A model generated the notes under the pieces. The model saw only the letters and a list, made by a program, of their open reading frames with translations. It was not told where the DNA came from and searched no databases. The position numbers and the translations under genes are program-made. Of a DNA stretch of 64,000 nucleotides, positions 38,136-50,822 are shown piece by piece. Origin of the DNA: Formicarius rufipectus (taxonomy: Eukaryota > Chordata > Aves > Passeriformes > Formicariidae); the NCBI GenBank assembly GCA_013399695.1, contig VXAU01000294.1, forward strand, positions 1,067,830 through 1,131,829, written 5' to 3'. The first letter of the stretch is position 1; every line of letters begins with the position of its first letter.

Positions 38136-41100
38136 TTTGCCTGTTTAACTGCAGGGAACAATAAGAGTCACTCCTGAAGAACACACATGTAATATGTTCC
38201 TCCTCTTCCTCCCATCTCCTCTCTCCTTTCTAGTTTGAAAGAATTCTGAACTCATAGCCTGAAGCACCTTAACCACACTGATTCTAAAGCTGTAAAAAGT
38301 TAAAAAGTAACTCATTTAGACAAACAAAAGCACCAAGATTCCTTGTTGCAGAAACAGAGGGGTAGAACATCACTGGGTAATACACTCCACAAAATACTGC
38401 TGAGGAAAGAGCTCCACTCAAAACATGCCCTAATCACTGTTGAATCGTTTCTAAGCTTGGTAATAGGATATTTAAACATTGGAACATCTCTTTTGTCTTC
38501 CACATCGCATCCATCCCCCTTCAAAATATGGAGCTTTCCATGATTCTGAGTGAGTAAGAGAATGTTCTGGGTCTGTTTTACTGCCACCAATCTCTAAAAA
38601 ACAATACTACGAATACAACAAAAATTCTGTTGTTGCTATCTTAAGCTGCTGAATCAGCGTTCAGAGGAAGAAACATGCACTTTCACAAGCACCAGCACAC
38701 AAACACACAAGTCCTTTCTACATGCCTCACAGCTACATATTGCACAGTCTTTGCCCTCAGTGAAACCCGTGGAGCAATAGAGAAGAATTGTGCTTGACTA
38801 AAACCCCCAACCTGCAACAGTTAAACAACACACTGTTGTCTCTTGCCAGGAACTGGAGAATCTAAACAACTGCCACAGGAAGCACTGCCTCCTAAACACA
38901 TCTCCTCCATCCATGTTTGTGACAGTTGGGCTGTCCCTCTACTGGTGCGGATAAGAGTATTTAATGGTTTTGCTTCATGAGCCCTTCCCATGCTGTGTGT
39001 TACCTTGGAAACTGGTTGGTGCTAGACAACTGTAAGGCCACACTCTACCCATTTCTACTGGAATGACACACTTAGGATACAGCACTGGTGAAAAGTGTGC
39101 TATGGCAGCCTCAGCACCCAGTGCTCCCTGTGCTAATCAACAGGGCCTATCCGGCAAAGGCCCGTGGTTTGGTGATGTGAACTGTGTGAAGCATCTGTTG
39201 ACACATGGTCTGTGTGAGAAGCTTGACCTAACCAGCATCTTCAGCAAGGCAGCAAATAAAAAGGCACATTCAGGTTTAAAAAAACTGTCCTGTTTACGCT
39301 AAGCAACTACCTTGCCACCCCTTCTACCACCATTAAAGGACACTTCTGTGCTGGTTCTTCGGGAGCAGCAGCTGACAGCTGCTGTTCTTAAAATCTTACA
39401 AGTGTTTTCCAGCTTTTTAATGCCACCCTACAAGTACTCCGCCCCTCAGCCTCTTTACCCATCTAAATTGTTTAAATCAGTGGCTCTGCTCTGTAAGAAA
39501 AAGATCTCCCTTGACTCCAACCCCTTATTGAGCCTGAAGGAATAGCTTCTTCCAGGCTCCATGTCTCTCTGGAGTGGATTCTGTATCATGGCTGCCATGG
39601 ATTTATTTCACAGCAGCCACCCCAACAGTTGATCATGACTCAGTCACCACCAGCCTGGAGCAGACTGGTCTCGAGACCAAAGGCTAAGTCACATATCTCT
39701 TAGATTCCTCTGCTCTCTGTAACTGGAGTTTATCTTTCACACTGCCTGTTGTTTAGACCCAGAAGGCAATTTTAATTTCACTGCTTTTTTTCTCAAAAGC
39801 CTCCTCTGACAAATGGCAGAGGGAAGGTTCTCACAAAGCAATCTGCAGTTCCTGAGCAGCTGGTAAGAGCTGGTTCTGATCAGACTAGCATAACTATCCC
39901 ATCTTTTTCCTTTTAACAACTAAAATATTGCAAAACTCAAGGACAATTCTGATAAATCTACTTAAAACATTTACTTCAACATACCATACAGAACAATCTC
40001 TAGTGTCCCACTACCAAAATCTTCCACAGAAGCACAATAGAGAGTTAAACCAAATTCTCATAACTGAATTAGTGATCCTGCCTGGCAATTAGACAGGGTC
40101 TCACATGAAAGAGTCAGATTACAAAGGCAAGGAAAATCAGGAAGAACACTGGCCAGTTTCAGTTTAAATTAACTTTTCTTCCTAACCAAAACCTGTAGAA
40201 GCAACTGTTTATCTTTTAGGGAGGCAAATAGGAACCTCAGAATAGTCATTCTGCAGTTAAGTGGCAACATCCTGACAGTCACCAACTGCCTCCCCTGCTC
40301 CTGTGGCTGCTCTGCTCCCTCTCTCTTCCTACACCTTTCCAATTGCTGGCCAAGCCAAGTAAAAGAGAAGGGGATTCCTCCACTAGACCACCTAGCAATG
40401 CACCAATAAACTCCGTCTCTGTCATGATCCCTAGCATCTGCACCAACTGCTTTTAAACACAAACCTATTAATTATCCCAAGTGTAAAAAACTGTGATTTC
40501 TTCCTTACCTTTTTTTCACCTCCTTTGTACTTCCAAAGCACAAGCTACACAAAGTTAGTGCTCACCCAGTCAAGCTGACTTGTTTTTTTAAAGAGCTACA
40601 CAACTTCTAACACTGAATACAAATTAAGTGGGGGGGGGGGAAGCTGTTACTTATCGCTACATCAGTTTCTTGTGCTTGTGTATCAGCACTAGATTTTCAT
40701 TTTTGGTGTAAAAGTCCTTGAGGGCCGAAATGTTGCCTTAACTACCTACACTGTTAAAGGTTTTCATTGTCAGTATTCAGAGAAAATGAAATTCCCTAAA
40801 GCATGTCAGGATTTGCTAAACATAACATAATGTGTGTGGAGGCAGAATATACTTACCCCAGAAGCAATGGTAGCTGGCCATTTTGGAAATCTACTGAGCT
40901 CCTACAGCTTTTCAGAGGCCTCTTGCCAACACTGTATATTAGGCACTACATGCAATCTCTTCCTGCAAAACTCCACTAGCACACCTATATAGGATATTAG
41001 CTTAATTTTAATTCCCTTATGAGCAAAGATACATCTTGTATCTTTTACAACTTATATACAGGAATCCTCCTTGTCTAAATCAGTTCACCAATTATTTTAA

Positions 41101-41689
41101 ACATGCTCTGAAGCTCTAGCAGTCATATTCTGATTAACAGAGTCAGAAATAAAAATATTACTTGCAACAGAACCTCCTTTGACTAAAAGGTGATTTATTA
41201 CACTAATTTTATAGCCAAAATTAAATAATAAAAGGCATATAACCTGAGCTTTCTACCCTGGTTTCTTCCCAGCACAGCAATCTGGCTACACAGTAAACCC
41301 AAAAATGTAACTGCCCTGCTCTCAATGCTGGAGAAACCTGTTTTCTATCACAGTTCCTAGGTTTTGGTTCAAGCATTTCATCAAACCCAAAATCTACACA
41401 ATGAACTGCCCTACCAGAAAAATCTCTTCAAATTAATACTCATCTGAGAGTTTTAGAAGGAGCCTTCCTGCAGCAAGGAAGAAAATTCATGACAATTTTA
41501 TACATAAACACCAGTTCTTACCTTATCTGCAGAAACAGGGAGTGACAAAAATCCACAGGCCCAATTCAAAGACTAGAATTCAGCAGCTAAGCATCACCAC
41601 TTATGAAATAATTGTCCTTCTAGTGCCCCTGCACAGAGGGATGAGAAAGCCTGCTGCAGAGGGGAAAGAAATTTCTGACACACAGCAGA

Positions 41690-42190
41690 GGCATAATCAC
41701 CTGACTTGATGAGTCATCAGTCTCTCTCTCTTTCCCACCAGCGCCGAGGAATGCCGCAATAGCAAATCAAGCCACCTAGAGCCCAGCGGAACTCCCATCT
41801 GTGCCCTCCCTGCTGCACGGGACCGAGCAGGAGAAATTAAAAGGATTCTGCGTTCGCATTAAAGGCCTCCTACAAAGCCAATAATCCCGATGTCCCCAGT
41901 GGTGCACATTGCTACATGAAAATCCTTGAAGGAGAGATGCATGCTTGCTGCTGGAATCCGCTTACTTGCCAGCCCTCCAGTGCAACACAGCCACGTCAGT
42001 GTGTGCTCCGCTCTGGAATAGCTTAACAGAGCAACTGGTTAACAACAGACTGCACAGGGAGGCGCTGAAGACACAGTAATGCTAATTGCTTGAGTATGTA
42101 GAACAGTATTGTCTCCAAAAGTCTTGCGGGGCTTATGCTAAGAAGCCCTTCCCCTAGCTAGCAGAGGCATTGAAGCAACTGCACAACATC
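41690..42190. promoter_or_regulatory. Candidate intronic regulatory island
   Basis: In an otherwise AT-rich intron this patch is richer in GC and CpG. It contains a perfect AP-1/MAF-type palindrome GATGAGTCATC (41708-41718), with CACCTGAC just upstream and CCACGTCAG further on. A C/T-rich stretch at about 41720-41745 precedes CACCAG and could also be read as a splice acceptor on the plus strand. Function is only inferred from composition and motifs. Confidence 0.25.
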
Positions 42191-42981
42191 CTGCACCTCA
42201 GCAAAGCAGAGTGATGTGCCACCCTGAGTGACAGCTGGTGTTAGCTGTATTCAGAGATCGACAGGCACTGACACTGTCCTGTGTGCTGTACAGAACAGCT
42301 ATGTGGTACCTCCCCAAGAAACAGTCTGACTCAAAGAGTTCCCTGCAGTCTTCACAACTTCTCAAGACTATCTTTGCAAATTCTAGGATTAGCAACACTT
42401 CAAATTGGCACAAAGGCTCAAATACTCTAACCAAAACTGTAGTAAACAGTCCTGCATCAGTAATTCAGAAGCAGCAGCATTCCATTAATAAATACCCAGT
42501 ACCAGGATTGATTCTGCTGGAGTAATTTTGAACTAAGGTAATAGATTTTACTGTATCTGAAAGAGACTAGTGTGTTCTGACTTCTTAAGAGTAGGAAAAT
42601 GGAGTTAGAATATAAGTCCTTACATTCAATTTACAGGAAAGCTTAATAGGCATACACAGTAAAATGTAGCCAAATAAAGTTTTCCAAAGAAAATCCCATC
42701 TCCTCCTTTTCTTTGTAAAAACTTATACGCTAGAGGATAGTAAGGATCACAATTCACACTGGACAATCAGCTTAGTGTCACACTTCATAATCAAGATTGC
42801 TGACTTTTACTGTGTTCACCTGAGCACACTCAGGCACAGTGCATAAGTCCCAGTGCCCAGCTGCATGAAGATCTGTTGCAAGGGCCTCAAATAATACAAT
42901 AATCAGTGCCATACATTTCCTGCAATTTGGTCAGTTTATACTTCCCCTTCTAACAGATTATATTTTCAAGAGGAACTATTT

Positions 42982-43012
<31 letters not shown>
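42982..43012. repeat. AAAAC simple repeat
   Basis: About six imprecise AAAAC units in ATP6V1A intron 1. Confidence 0.9.
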
Positions 43013-43229
43013 AGCATCTAAGTTACTAGACAAATGCAGAAGTTAGGCAGCATTTCCATATCCAGAAACTGGAATAAAATAGCATGCCCAGAACTCTTAA
43101 CACAGGTCACTGGGAAAGGAAGTCCACCAGTATTCTCAGGAATTCTGCTTCTTCATAATATGCAGAGTTATAATTTTATTATGACACAGTAGGTAAAATT
43201 ACTCCAGATTTCTCAGTCACCAAACAACA

Positions 43230-44115
43230 GAAGTACTGAGGTTGGATGGCACCTCTGACAATCATCTACTTCTAACACTCTGCTCCAAGCAAGAGGTTGC
43301 CCAGGGCCACATCCAGATGGGTTTTGGTTAGCTGCAAGAATGAAAACACCACAAAACTCTCTGGGCAACCTCTTAAGTGATCAGACATCCTTACAGTAAA
43401 AATTATTTTCTTATGTTTAAAGGCAATTCCCTGTATTTCTGTTTGTGCCCATTGCTTCTTGTTACTTCAGCAGATACCACTGAGAAGAGTCTGGCTCCGT
43501 TCTCTTTGCTCCCTCCCATCAGGTGTTTATATACTTTACACTAAGATCCTCAGAGCCTTCTCTTCCCCAGGCCACATAATCCCAGCCCTCTCATCCTCTT
43601 CTTCTATCTCCAAATGCTTAACAGTCTTGTGGCCTTTTTCTGAACCCACACCATTAAGGCACATCTTTTACTAGAGAACCCAGAACCAGACACAGCACTC
43701 CAGATGTGGTTTCCACTGAACTTAACTGAGGTGAAAAAACACCTTTCTGAACCTGTTGGCAGGATTCTTTCAAACACAGCTCAAGACAGCACTGGCTGCC
43801 TTTGCCACGGGGACATGTTGCCAGCTCATGTTCAACTTGGGGACCTCTAGTCCTTTTCAACAAAGCCACTTTGCAGTCATTCCCAGCCTGCAGCAGGGTA
43901 TTCTGGTTATTCTGTCCCAGGTACAGGACTTGGTATTTCCTTTGTCAAACTTCATGGGATTCCAGTCAGCCTATTTTTCCAGTCTGTCAAGGTGCCTCTG
44001 TATGGCAGCATAGCCCTCTGTTGTATGAAACACGTCCCAGCTGTGTCACCTGCGCTCTAATGAAACCAGGCACAAGTGAGCTCCTGTGCTCAACACTACA
44101 ATGCGGCTCAGTCTT
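43230..44115 (-). mobile_element. Old CR1 LINE copy, minus strand
   Basis: Read on the plus strand it is the reverse complement of CR1. It opens near the CR1 3' end (GGATGGCACCTCTGACAATC, TGCTCCAAGCAAGAGGTTGC) and continues through GCTTCTTGTTACTTCAGC. CCAGGTACAGGACTTGGTAT and GTCAAGGTGCCTCTGTATGG follow towards the 5' side. It is heavily diverged and lies in ATP6V1A intron 1 in the same orientation as that gene. Confidence 0.75.
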
Positions 44116-47100
44116 CTCATGACACAGACACTGTGAAGCTAATTGTATCTACCTTCCTGCCACAAGCTCTGAGCTAGAAGTACTATTCTTTAAACTCAAC
44201 AATATGGACATTCTTCCATTTAATTATTAATACAATTCTAGTTGCCACAGGTACTTTGAAGCCACCTGTGCTCTGGATAGATCAGTAATCTGCTTAAGGG
44301 ATGCACAGCTACATACTGTGGACCCGTCTGCAACCTTACAAGACAGTTCATCTTTCATGCAACTTATTCCTTGAGTACTATAAAGCTCCTTCCTCTCACA
44401 TGAGGCTTGCTCTGCTCAGCACACATACATGTAAATCCAGGTGTGTTCCAGAAAAAAGACAGGAAAGAAAGCCATTGATAGCACACAATGGCTACAAAGT
44501 GAGACTGCGTGACATGGAATTCATGAAGTCCATCAAAAGCTCCTACTGTCCTGTTCCTTAAAACAGATGAGGACATAACTGTGGGCATGCCAACACATAC
44601 GACCCTAATACTTCAAACAAACATAATACCTTGTACACAAGGTAAACATATAAAAATATATTTGATATATGTATAAAAACATAAGCACATATTCCTAAAA
44701 CAAAGGTGGGGTGTGAAGATTTTTCATGCAAGATGCAGCACTATCACAAGTTGTTACTCAAGCACCCAAGCTTTTTACTCAGAAGCTTGGGAGATTCCTT
44801 CAGTTAGCCCAAAACAGGACTAGAACAAAGCTGTGTTTGAACGTGACTGAGAAGTCTGCAGCAGGACTAAAACGATACAGAAAGGTTGGCAAGACAATCA
44901 TTGCGTAACTGCTCTGACCCACTGAAGATTTGATCAGCTCAGTAGATAACTGGTCTTCAGACATCAAACATAGCTGTCATGCTGTATCTAGAATTGCTAA
45001 AGACCTTAGTTTAATAAAATAAAATACTCCTATTACCAAAGAAAACCACATCGCTCATGTGGAAAAAGAAATCATCAGCTGACTGGTTATGTACTACACC
45101 AAGTCTTTCCTCTCAGACCAAAAGGCTTCTGCAGAGAAGAAAATAGATGAGCATCCCCTTAGTTCTTACTTGCTATACTGCTTCACAATTTTACCACTGT
45201 GAAAAATTTGACATGCCTTTCAGCCTGCTATGCATTCTGCTCGCTCCTTGGTTTGATAGACTATTACACAAAAGAAAGACCTAATGCAACTGAAATCCAA
45301 ACCATAATATAAAGTACTAATACAATATTCATTTCTGTATTCTACAGTGACCTTGTTATCCTGATCCTGTCATCCAGCTGCTGGGGCTGAAAAGTTTGCA
45401 GCCATCTGCTCAGTGTAATGCTCAGTCATTTCCTCTAGATGAGCAATTTTCATTAACCCAACATTACTGCCAAAGTAAAATCCACTATGGATTTTATTAA
45501 GTAAAAGTCACTTTACTTTTAGGTGTATTGGGCACTGTTACTTGTAATACTTTTTACAGCTCTAACCTTTAAGATGACAAACGCTCAAATGAGAACGCAA
45601 AGCTGTAAGCAACTACAGCAGCAAACCTTACTACAGTTCAGTACAGTCACTTCTGAAGAGTTGAAGATTTTACCTCAACTGATACAAAGTGTGCCATTTC
45701 ACAAAACAACTCTAGCTAGATTTTTAAGTCAGGCTCAGTTTTATGTACAGAAACATACCAGTAGTCTGGGCTCAGTAAAACACATCAGGACTCCAAGTCT
45801 CACCCTTGCCTAACCCCTCATCCCAGGTGCAACAGCTAAAATACTGAGCACGAGTTTGGAATAAGCATTTCATTATTACCCTTGACTTTCAGATCATCTT
45901 TAAAGCTGAGATATTGTGGAATCTTCGGTTTATAATGCAAGGTATTTGACAGCTAGTTTGAAGAGCTGAACCAGCAGTAAGTTTGCATGAAAGTCTTTGA
46001 GAAAGTTCCAACATCCCTAGCAGAAAGAAGTACTCTTTTACAGCACCTTTGGTATAATGAAACACCTGCATGGAATCACAACACACATATTGGCACTGGG
46101 TTCCAATAACAGGATATTACATTGAGGTTGACTTTTCCTGTAATGGAAAACTTCATCTTTATGTTTTAAAGCAAGTGAATTCACATTTGAAGATTTTATT
46201 TTCAATTAAAGTATACAATGAAGTATTTACATCTTTTTTTAGAACAGCCAGCACCTCTCCAACATATTAAATTTTAACACTGCTAAACTATATATTGCGG
46301 TGATGCAAATTTATCTCATGATTACAAACCTCTCAAAATTTCAAGGATGTACAGGAAATTCAGATAATAGAATTGCCTTTTCAGACATCCTTATCAATGT
46401 TATCTGCATTTAGCCAGAAACAACATTCCAGGCTTTTTTTTCCAGAGAGTTGTTCTTTAAGGTATTACTTTCATAGTGAGAAATAAAGTTGGGCATGGTT
46501 TGTGTTTTGTGGGGTTTTTAAAGAAAACAGAAAAAGAAATACAGTGTAACAATGGCAAATGTTTGTCTCACTAACTGAACTTCTTGGAAGATGTAGTTTC
46601 TTTAATCTGTTATTAAAAAACTTTCAGTTCAGGCTGTTATACAAAACTTGCACACCTGAAAGCTTTTGTCCAGTCACATTAAGTTAGTCTAATAAAAACA
46701 CAGTTTTCCCTCCGTAAAGTCAATGGCTTTTCCCTCCTCACACATGACCATCCCCAGCACAATCGGACAGCTCTTCAAGCTTAAGACACAGAATGCAGAT
46801 CACCATCTTAACAGACACACAGGTCACCTCTCTTGTATGTGAACAACCAAAAACTGCTCCAGTAAGCAAGCACAACTATGACAAAATAGAACTGTCAAGA
46901 GGCACCACGCATATATTAGACCACTATCAGACAAATGATTTCTGAAGAGAGTGAGCAGTGACACTGAAATTTACTGTTACACAAGCTCAGAGGAGTACTC
47001 AAGCCAATGAAGTTGAAAAATAAATTTAGCAGCTAAAAGTGACCATCATCTGCCATTTAGTTAAGTGATAGTAACAAGATCGATTAGAGCAAGACTTTCA

Positions 47101-50086
47101 GGATTTGTCCCTATACATCTTAGTGGTTTTCAGAGTAACATTTCAGTAAAGCCAGGCTTTGGAAGGCATATAATATACAGAAGTCTAAAAAGCTGGCAGC
47201 AAACGGTCATCCTTTCTAAGACATGGAGGCACTGAACTTGAGTTTGGCAAAAACAGGGGAAACAAATGCATAGATGAAACAGAACAAAATATATATTTGA
47301 GACTGTAGAACTTACTGCCACGAGAGATGACCAAAACCAATAACTTAGTATAAGCTTAGCTGTCCACTCTCAAAGAGAAGGGAGTGAACACATCAAAGAG
47401 GAAGAAAAACACCTTTTCATAACATTAAAAAAAGGTACAATAATGACAACCAGAAGATCCAGTCTACGCCAGTTTGTACACTGGACCATTAGGTGACTAC
47501 TGGCTTAATCCATACGGAAAGAAAAGATTGAAAAGTTTAGATTTGTTCCACTTCCTCTGCTGGAGTAGGTTCCCACTTCTCTCTGCCCAGCTAGAAGGCT
47601 AAAGAAGTCACATGTTTTAAGACGCTGAGTAACAATGAATAAGCATGATATTCCAGTTGCCTACATGCTCTGTTTCCTTTGGTACAATTCCAGCCTAAAA
47701 AGAAATCATGTGGATACCATTGTTCAACAACACTTCAATATTTCCAAGCCTAAAATCCCCCACTTTTTAACCAATAGGACAAGTATGCGGGAAAGAAGTT
47801 ATTTCAGGCAATGTAGCATTGGGTTGCGGCATGGTTTGTGTTTTGTAGGGTTTTTTTAAAGAAGACAGAGAAAGAAAAAGAGGAACTACCTCTTGTCCAG
47901 CAAAAGCATTCAACATTTTATGGTCAACACCAAAAAAATAAAAGACAACAACTGCGGTATCCTGTAATCCCTTTACTCTTTCTAAAAGAGTAATTAGGAA
48001 CATGGCCTTAGCTCACAAACATGCAATTTAAAACCATGAGGGAAAACTACAGATTGGAATTTTCAGGCCTCAGGAACCCAGAGAGACACTATCATGGCAT
48101 CAAAAAACAATAGGTAAAGTGTAGTGCCTCTAAATGTCTCTTCAGGGGAATCATTTAGTAACCTGTTGGTCTTTAGCAGCTTTGGATGACAACATGCAAT
48201 GCCAGCACCTATATAAGCCTGGAAGATAAATGCACAAAGTCATACTGGGAAGAAAACTTAGACAATACAGGCACAGTGAGGCCCACAGACTTTAAGTCAG
48301 GATTAATGAGGTATAAAACTGCTAATATATACTTAGACCAAAATAAAGGCTGAATTTAAGATTATGCTCTATAAGAACTAAGCAAGCAGCACTAACCATT
48401 CACGGCTCAATTCTAATGTTAGAACTACCTGTAGAAAATAATTCTCAATTTGGAAAATGAAAAGGCTGCATTCACAAGAAAAAGATCTTGTGTTACTATT
48501 GCAACACAAAACTTCAACCCCCATTTGAAGAGTCAGCTGATGCCAGCAGTCATTTTCCACTGTTGCCTTAATTTCTCCTTTCCTGTACTCTCAAGCAGAT
48601 GCCATGGTGATTTAGTATTTCTGAATGTCACACTTTGCCACCTAATTACAAAATTAAGACTAGTTTGTTCCTCGCATAAAAGACTAAAACTTTTCCAGAA
48701 GACTTCACATAAGAAAATGAGAAGCAGAGAAAAAATAGTCTGCAATATTTTCGGTAAAGACCTGTAGACTCTGACCTCACATCACACACTCTTAAGCAGA
48801 AAATAATAAAATGTAGATACTATTAAATATTTATGCTTGATGGTCGTTTAAAGGCCTTTAAAACCTACTGCATAAAGAAGCCAAACATTCAGCTGCTGCA
48901 GATCTGCAGTGTCGAGGTCAGCACAAGTCCAGCAACTTACAATACATTGAGGATCTGCCTCAGTTACTCAAACTTCCACTTGCAAATGCCAGCTTGTATT
49001 TGGCACGTTCCTGCTGAAGTGCTACCAAGGGGCGGGCTAATAAATTACCTCTAGCAGTCCCTCAGCAGGCTTTCCTCATTGTCCACCCCCTCTCCACTTA
49101 TCAAGTGGTATTAGCATTTGAAATAGCATGCTGGATCAAATAGCCAGTGTACTTTGCTGAAGCGTTGCATTACAATGAATAAAATTATCATCAAATTGCC
49201 GTTATGCCCGGCAGGAGCAAAAATTCTCTGAGTAGGAAGCCAGTCAAATCTTAGGACAAAATATTTTACTTTTACTTCTTCCTAAAAAAGTACAGCACTT
49301 TGGGCAACTGCATTGAATGGATGAATCTTAGCACAGTAGTGTCACAGCTAACTGTTAACACGCACAATATCATGCAGTCATGTACAATTTCCTTCTTGCC
49401 CTTAAGTGAATGTTAAGCGTCCCGTTTGGAGCACCTCACCCAAAAAAGAATTTTGTAACTGACTACAGGAATAGGAATCGCATTTGATGTGCCACCAGTA
49501 TATTCAGAACACCAGGTAAGCTCTCGGGTTAAGGATGGGCTGCCCGCAGCAGCATTCCCGTTCCATAACCTTTGTGCTCGCTCCCTGCTGGCTGCGGTCC
49601 GGCCACAGAAACACTCAGTTCCACCCACGCAAGATGGTGGGACGACCCGGCACTGGAACCCAGCCACTATCACCCCTTCCCTTTTTTATAAGGAATTCTG
49701 GAACAGCCCTGGGGTATCACACTGGGCGTCTCCGAGACCGCTCGGCAGATTCTCGCTCAGATGCCGGTTCGCTTTCCAGCTCTCATCTCCACGAGCAGCA
49801 GCACTGGGAAGCGCAGGGCCGCCTTCCGCGGGCTCTCCCGCGGGCACACGGCTCCGTGACGGCGGGACTGCCCGCGGGCCCGCACTCCGCAGGACCGGAG
49901 GCCGCACTCCCTCAGGGAGTGGCTCCGCGGGGACCGCGCGCCCCTCCCGCGCAGGGACCGAGCGGGGCGGGCGGGAGCCGAACCCTCGCCGCCCCCATTT
50001 CACCGGAGGCGACAGCACCCTGCGAGCACGCCTCGGGAGAGGCGGAGGGCGCGGTGCAGGGCAAGGGCAGGGCCGGAACGCCTCAC

Positions 50087-50185
50087 CTGCGGCGGGTCCG
50101 GCGCGACAGAATGCGCCGGCGGCGATGGCGGCACAGGCGGCGCTCGATCAGCTGACGCCGCGCACCGGAAGCGCCCGCCGCGAGC
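50087..50185 (-). other. ATP6V1A: ATP6V1A non-coding exon 1 (predicted, cut by gap)
   Basis: On the minus strand the island contains a GC-rich segment ending in CGCCGCAG followed by donor GTGAGG (50081-50086). It is the only good donor that can serve the 5'UTR acceptor at 38149. The 5' edge lies inside or at the edge of the N run. An E-box palindrome TCAGCTGA is at 50148-50155. No ATG in this segment opens a long frame. Confidence 0.5.
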
Positions 50186-50822
50186 NNNNNNNNNNNNNNN
50201 NNNNNNNNNNNNNNNNNNNNNNNNNNNNNNNNNNNNNNNNNNNNNNNNNNNNNNNNNNNNNNNNNNNNNNNNNNNNNNNNNNNNNNNNNNNNNNNNNNNN
50301 NNNNNNNNNNNNNNNNNNNNNNNNNNNNNNNNNNNNNNNNNNNNNNNNNNNNNNNNNNNNNNNNNNNNNNNNNNNNNNNNNNNNNNNNNNNNNNNNNNNN
50401 NNNNNNNNNNNNNNNNNNNNNNNNNNNNNNNNNNNNNNNNNNNNNNNNNNNNNNNNNNNNNNNNNNNNNNNNNNNNNNNNNNNNNNNNNNNNNNNNNNNN
50501 NNNNNNNNNNNNNNNNNNNNNNNNNNNNNNNNNNNNNNNNNNNNNNNNNNNNNNNNNNNNNNNNNNNNNNNNNNNNNNNNNNNNNNNNNNNNNNNNNNNN
50601 NNNNNNNNNNNNNNNNNNNNNNNNNNNNNNNNNNNNNNNNNNNNNNNNNNNNNNNNNNNNNNNNNNNNNNNNNNNNNNNNNNNNNNNNNNNNNNNNNNNN
50701 NNNNNNNNNNNNNNNNNNNNNNNNNNNNNNNNNNNNNNNNNNNNNNNNNNNNNNNNNNNNNNNNNNNNNNNNNNNNNNNNNNNNNNNNNNNNNNNNNNNN
50801 NNNNNNNNNNNNNNNNNNNNNN
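50186..50822. other. Assembly gap (637 N)
   Basis: A run of undefined bases in the centre of the CpG island. Apparent long ORFs across it are artefacts. It probably removes the transcription start of ATP6V1A and possibly a first exon of a divergent gene. Confidence 1.

Larger units (their letters stand above)
38149..50086 (-). other. ATP6V1A: ATP6V1A intron 1 (predicted)
   Basis: About 11.9 kb between the acceptor of the ATG exon (CCCTGCAG, exon edge 38148) and a donor at 50086 in the CpG island. It is AT-rich and has no recognised coding exon on either strand. It holds an old CR1 copy on the minus strand (43230-44115), an AAAAC simple repeat (42982-43012), a poly-G run near 40630, and a GC-richer island at 41690-42190 that may be regulatory. 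Confidence 0.65.
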
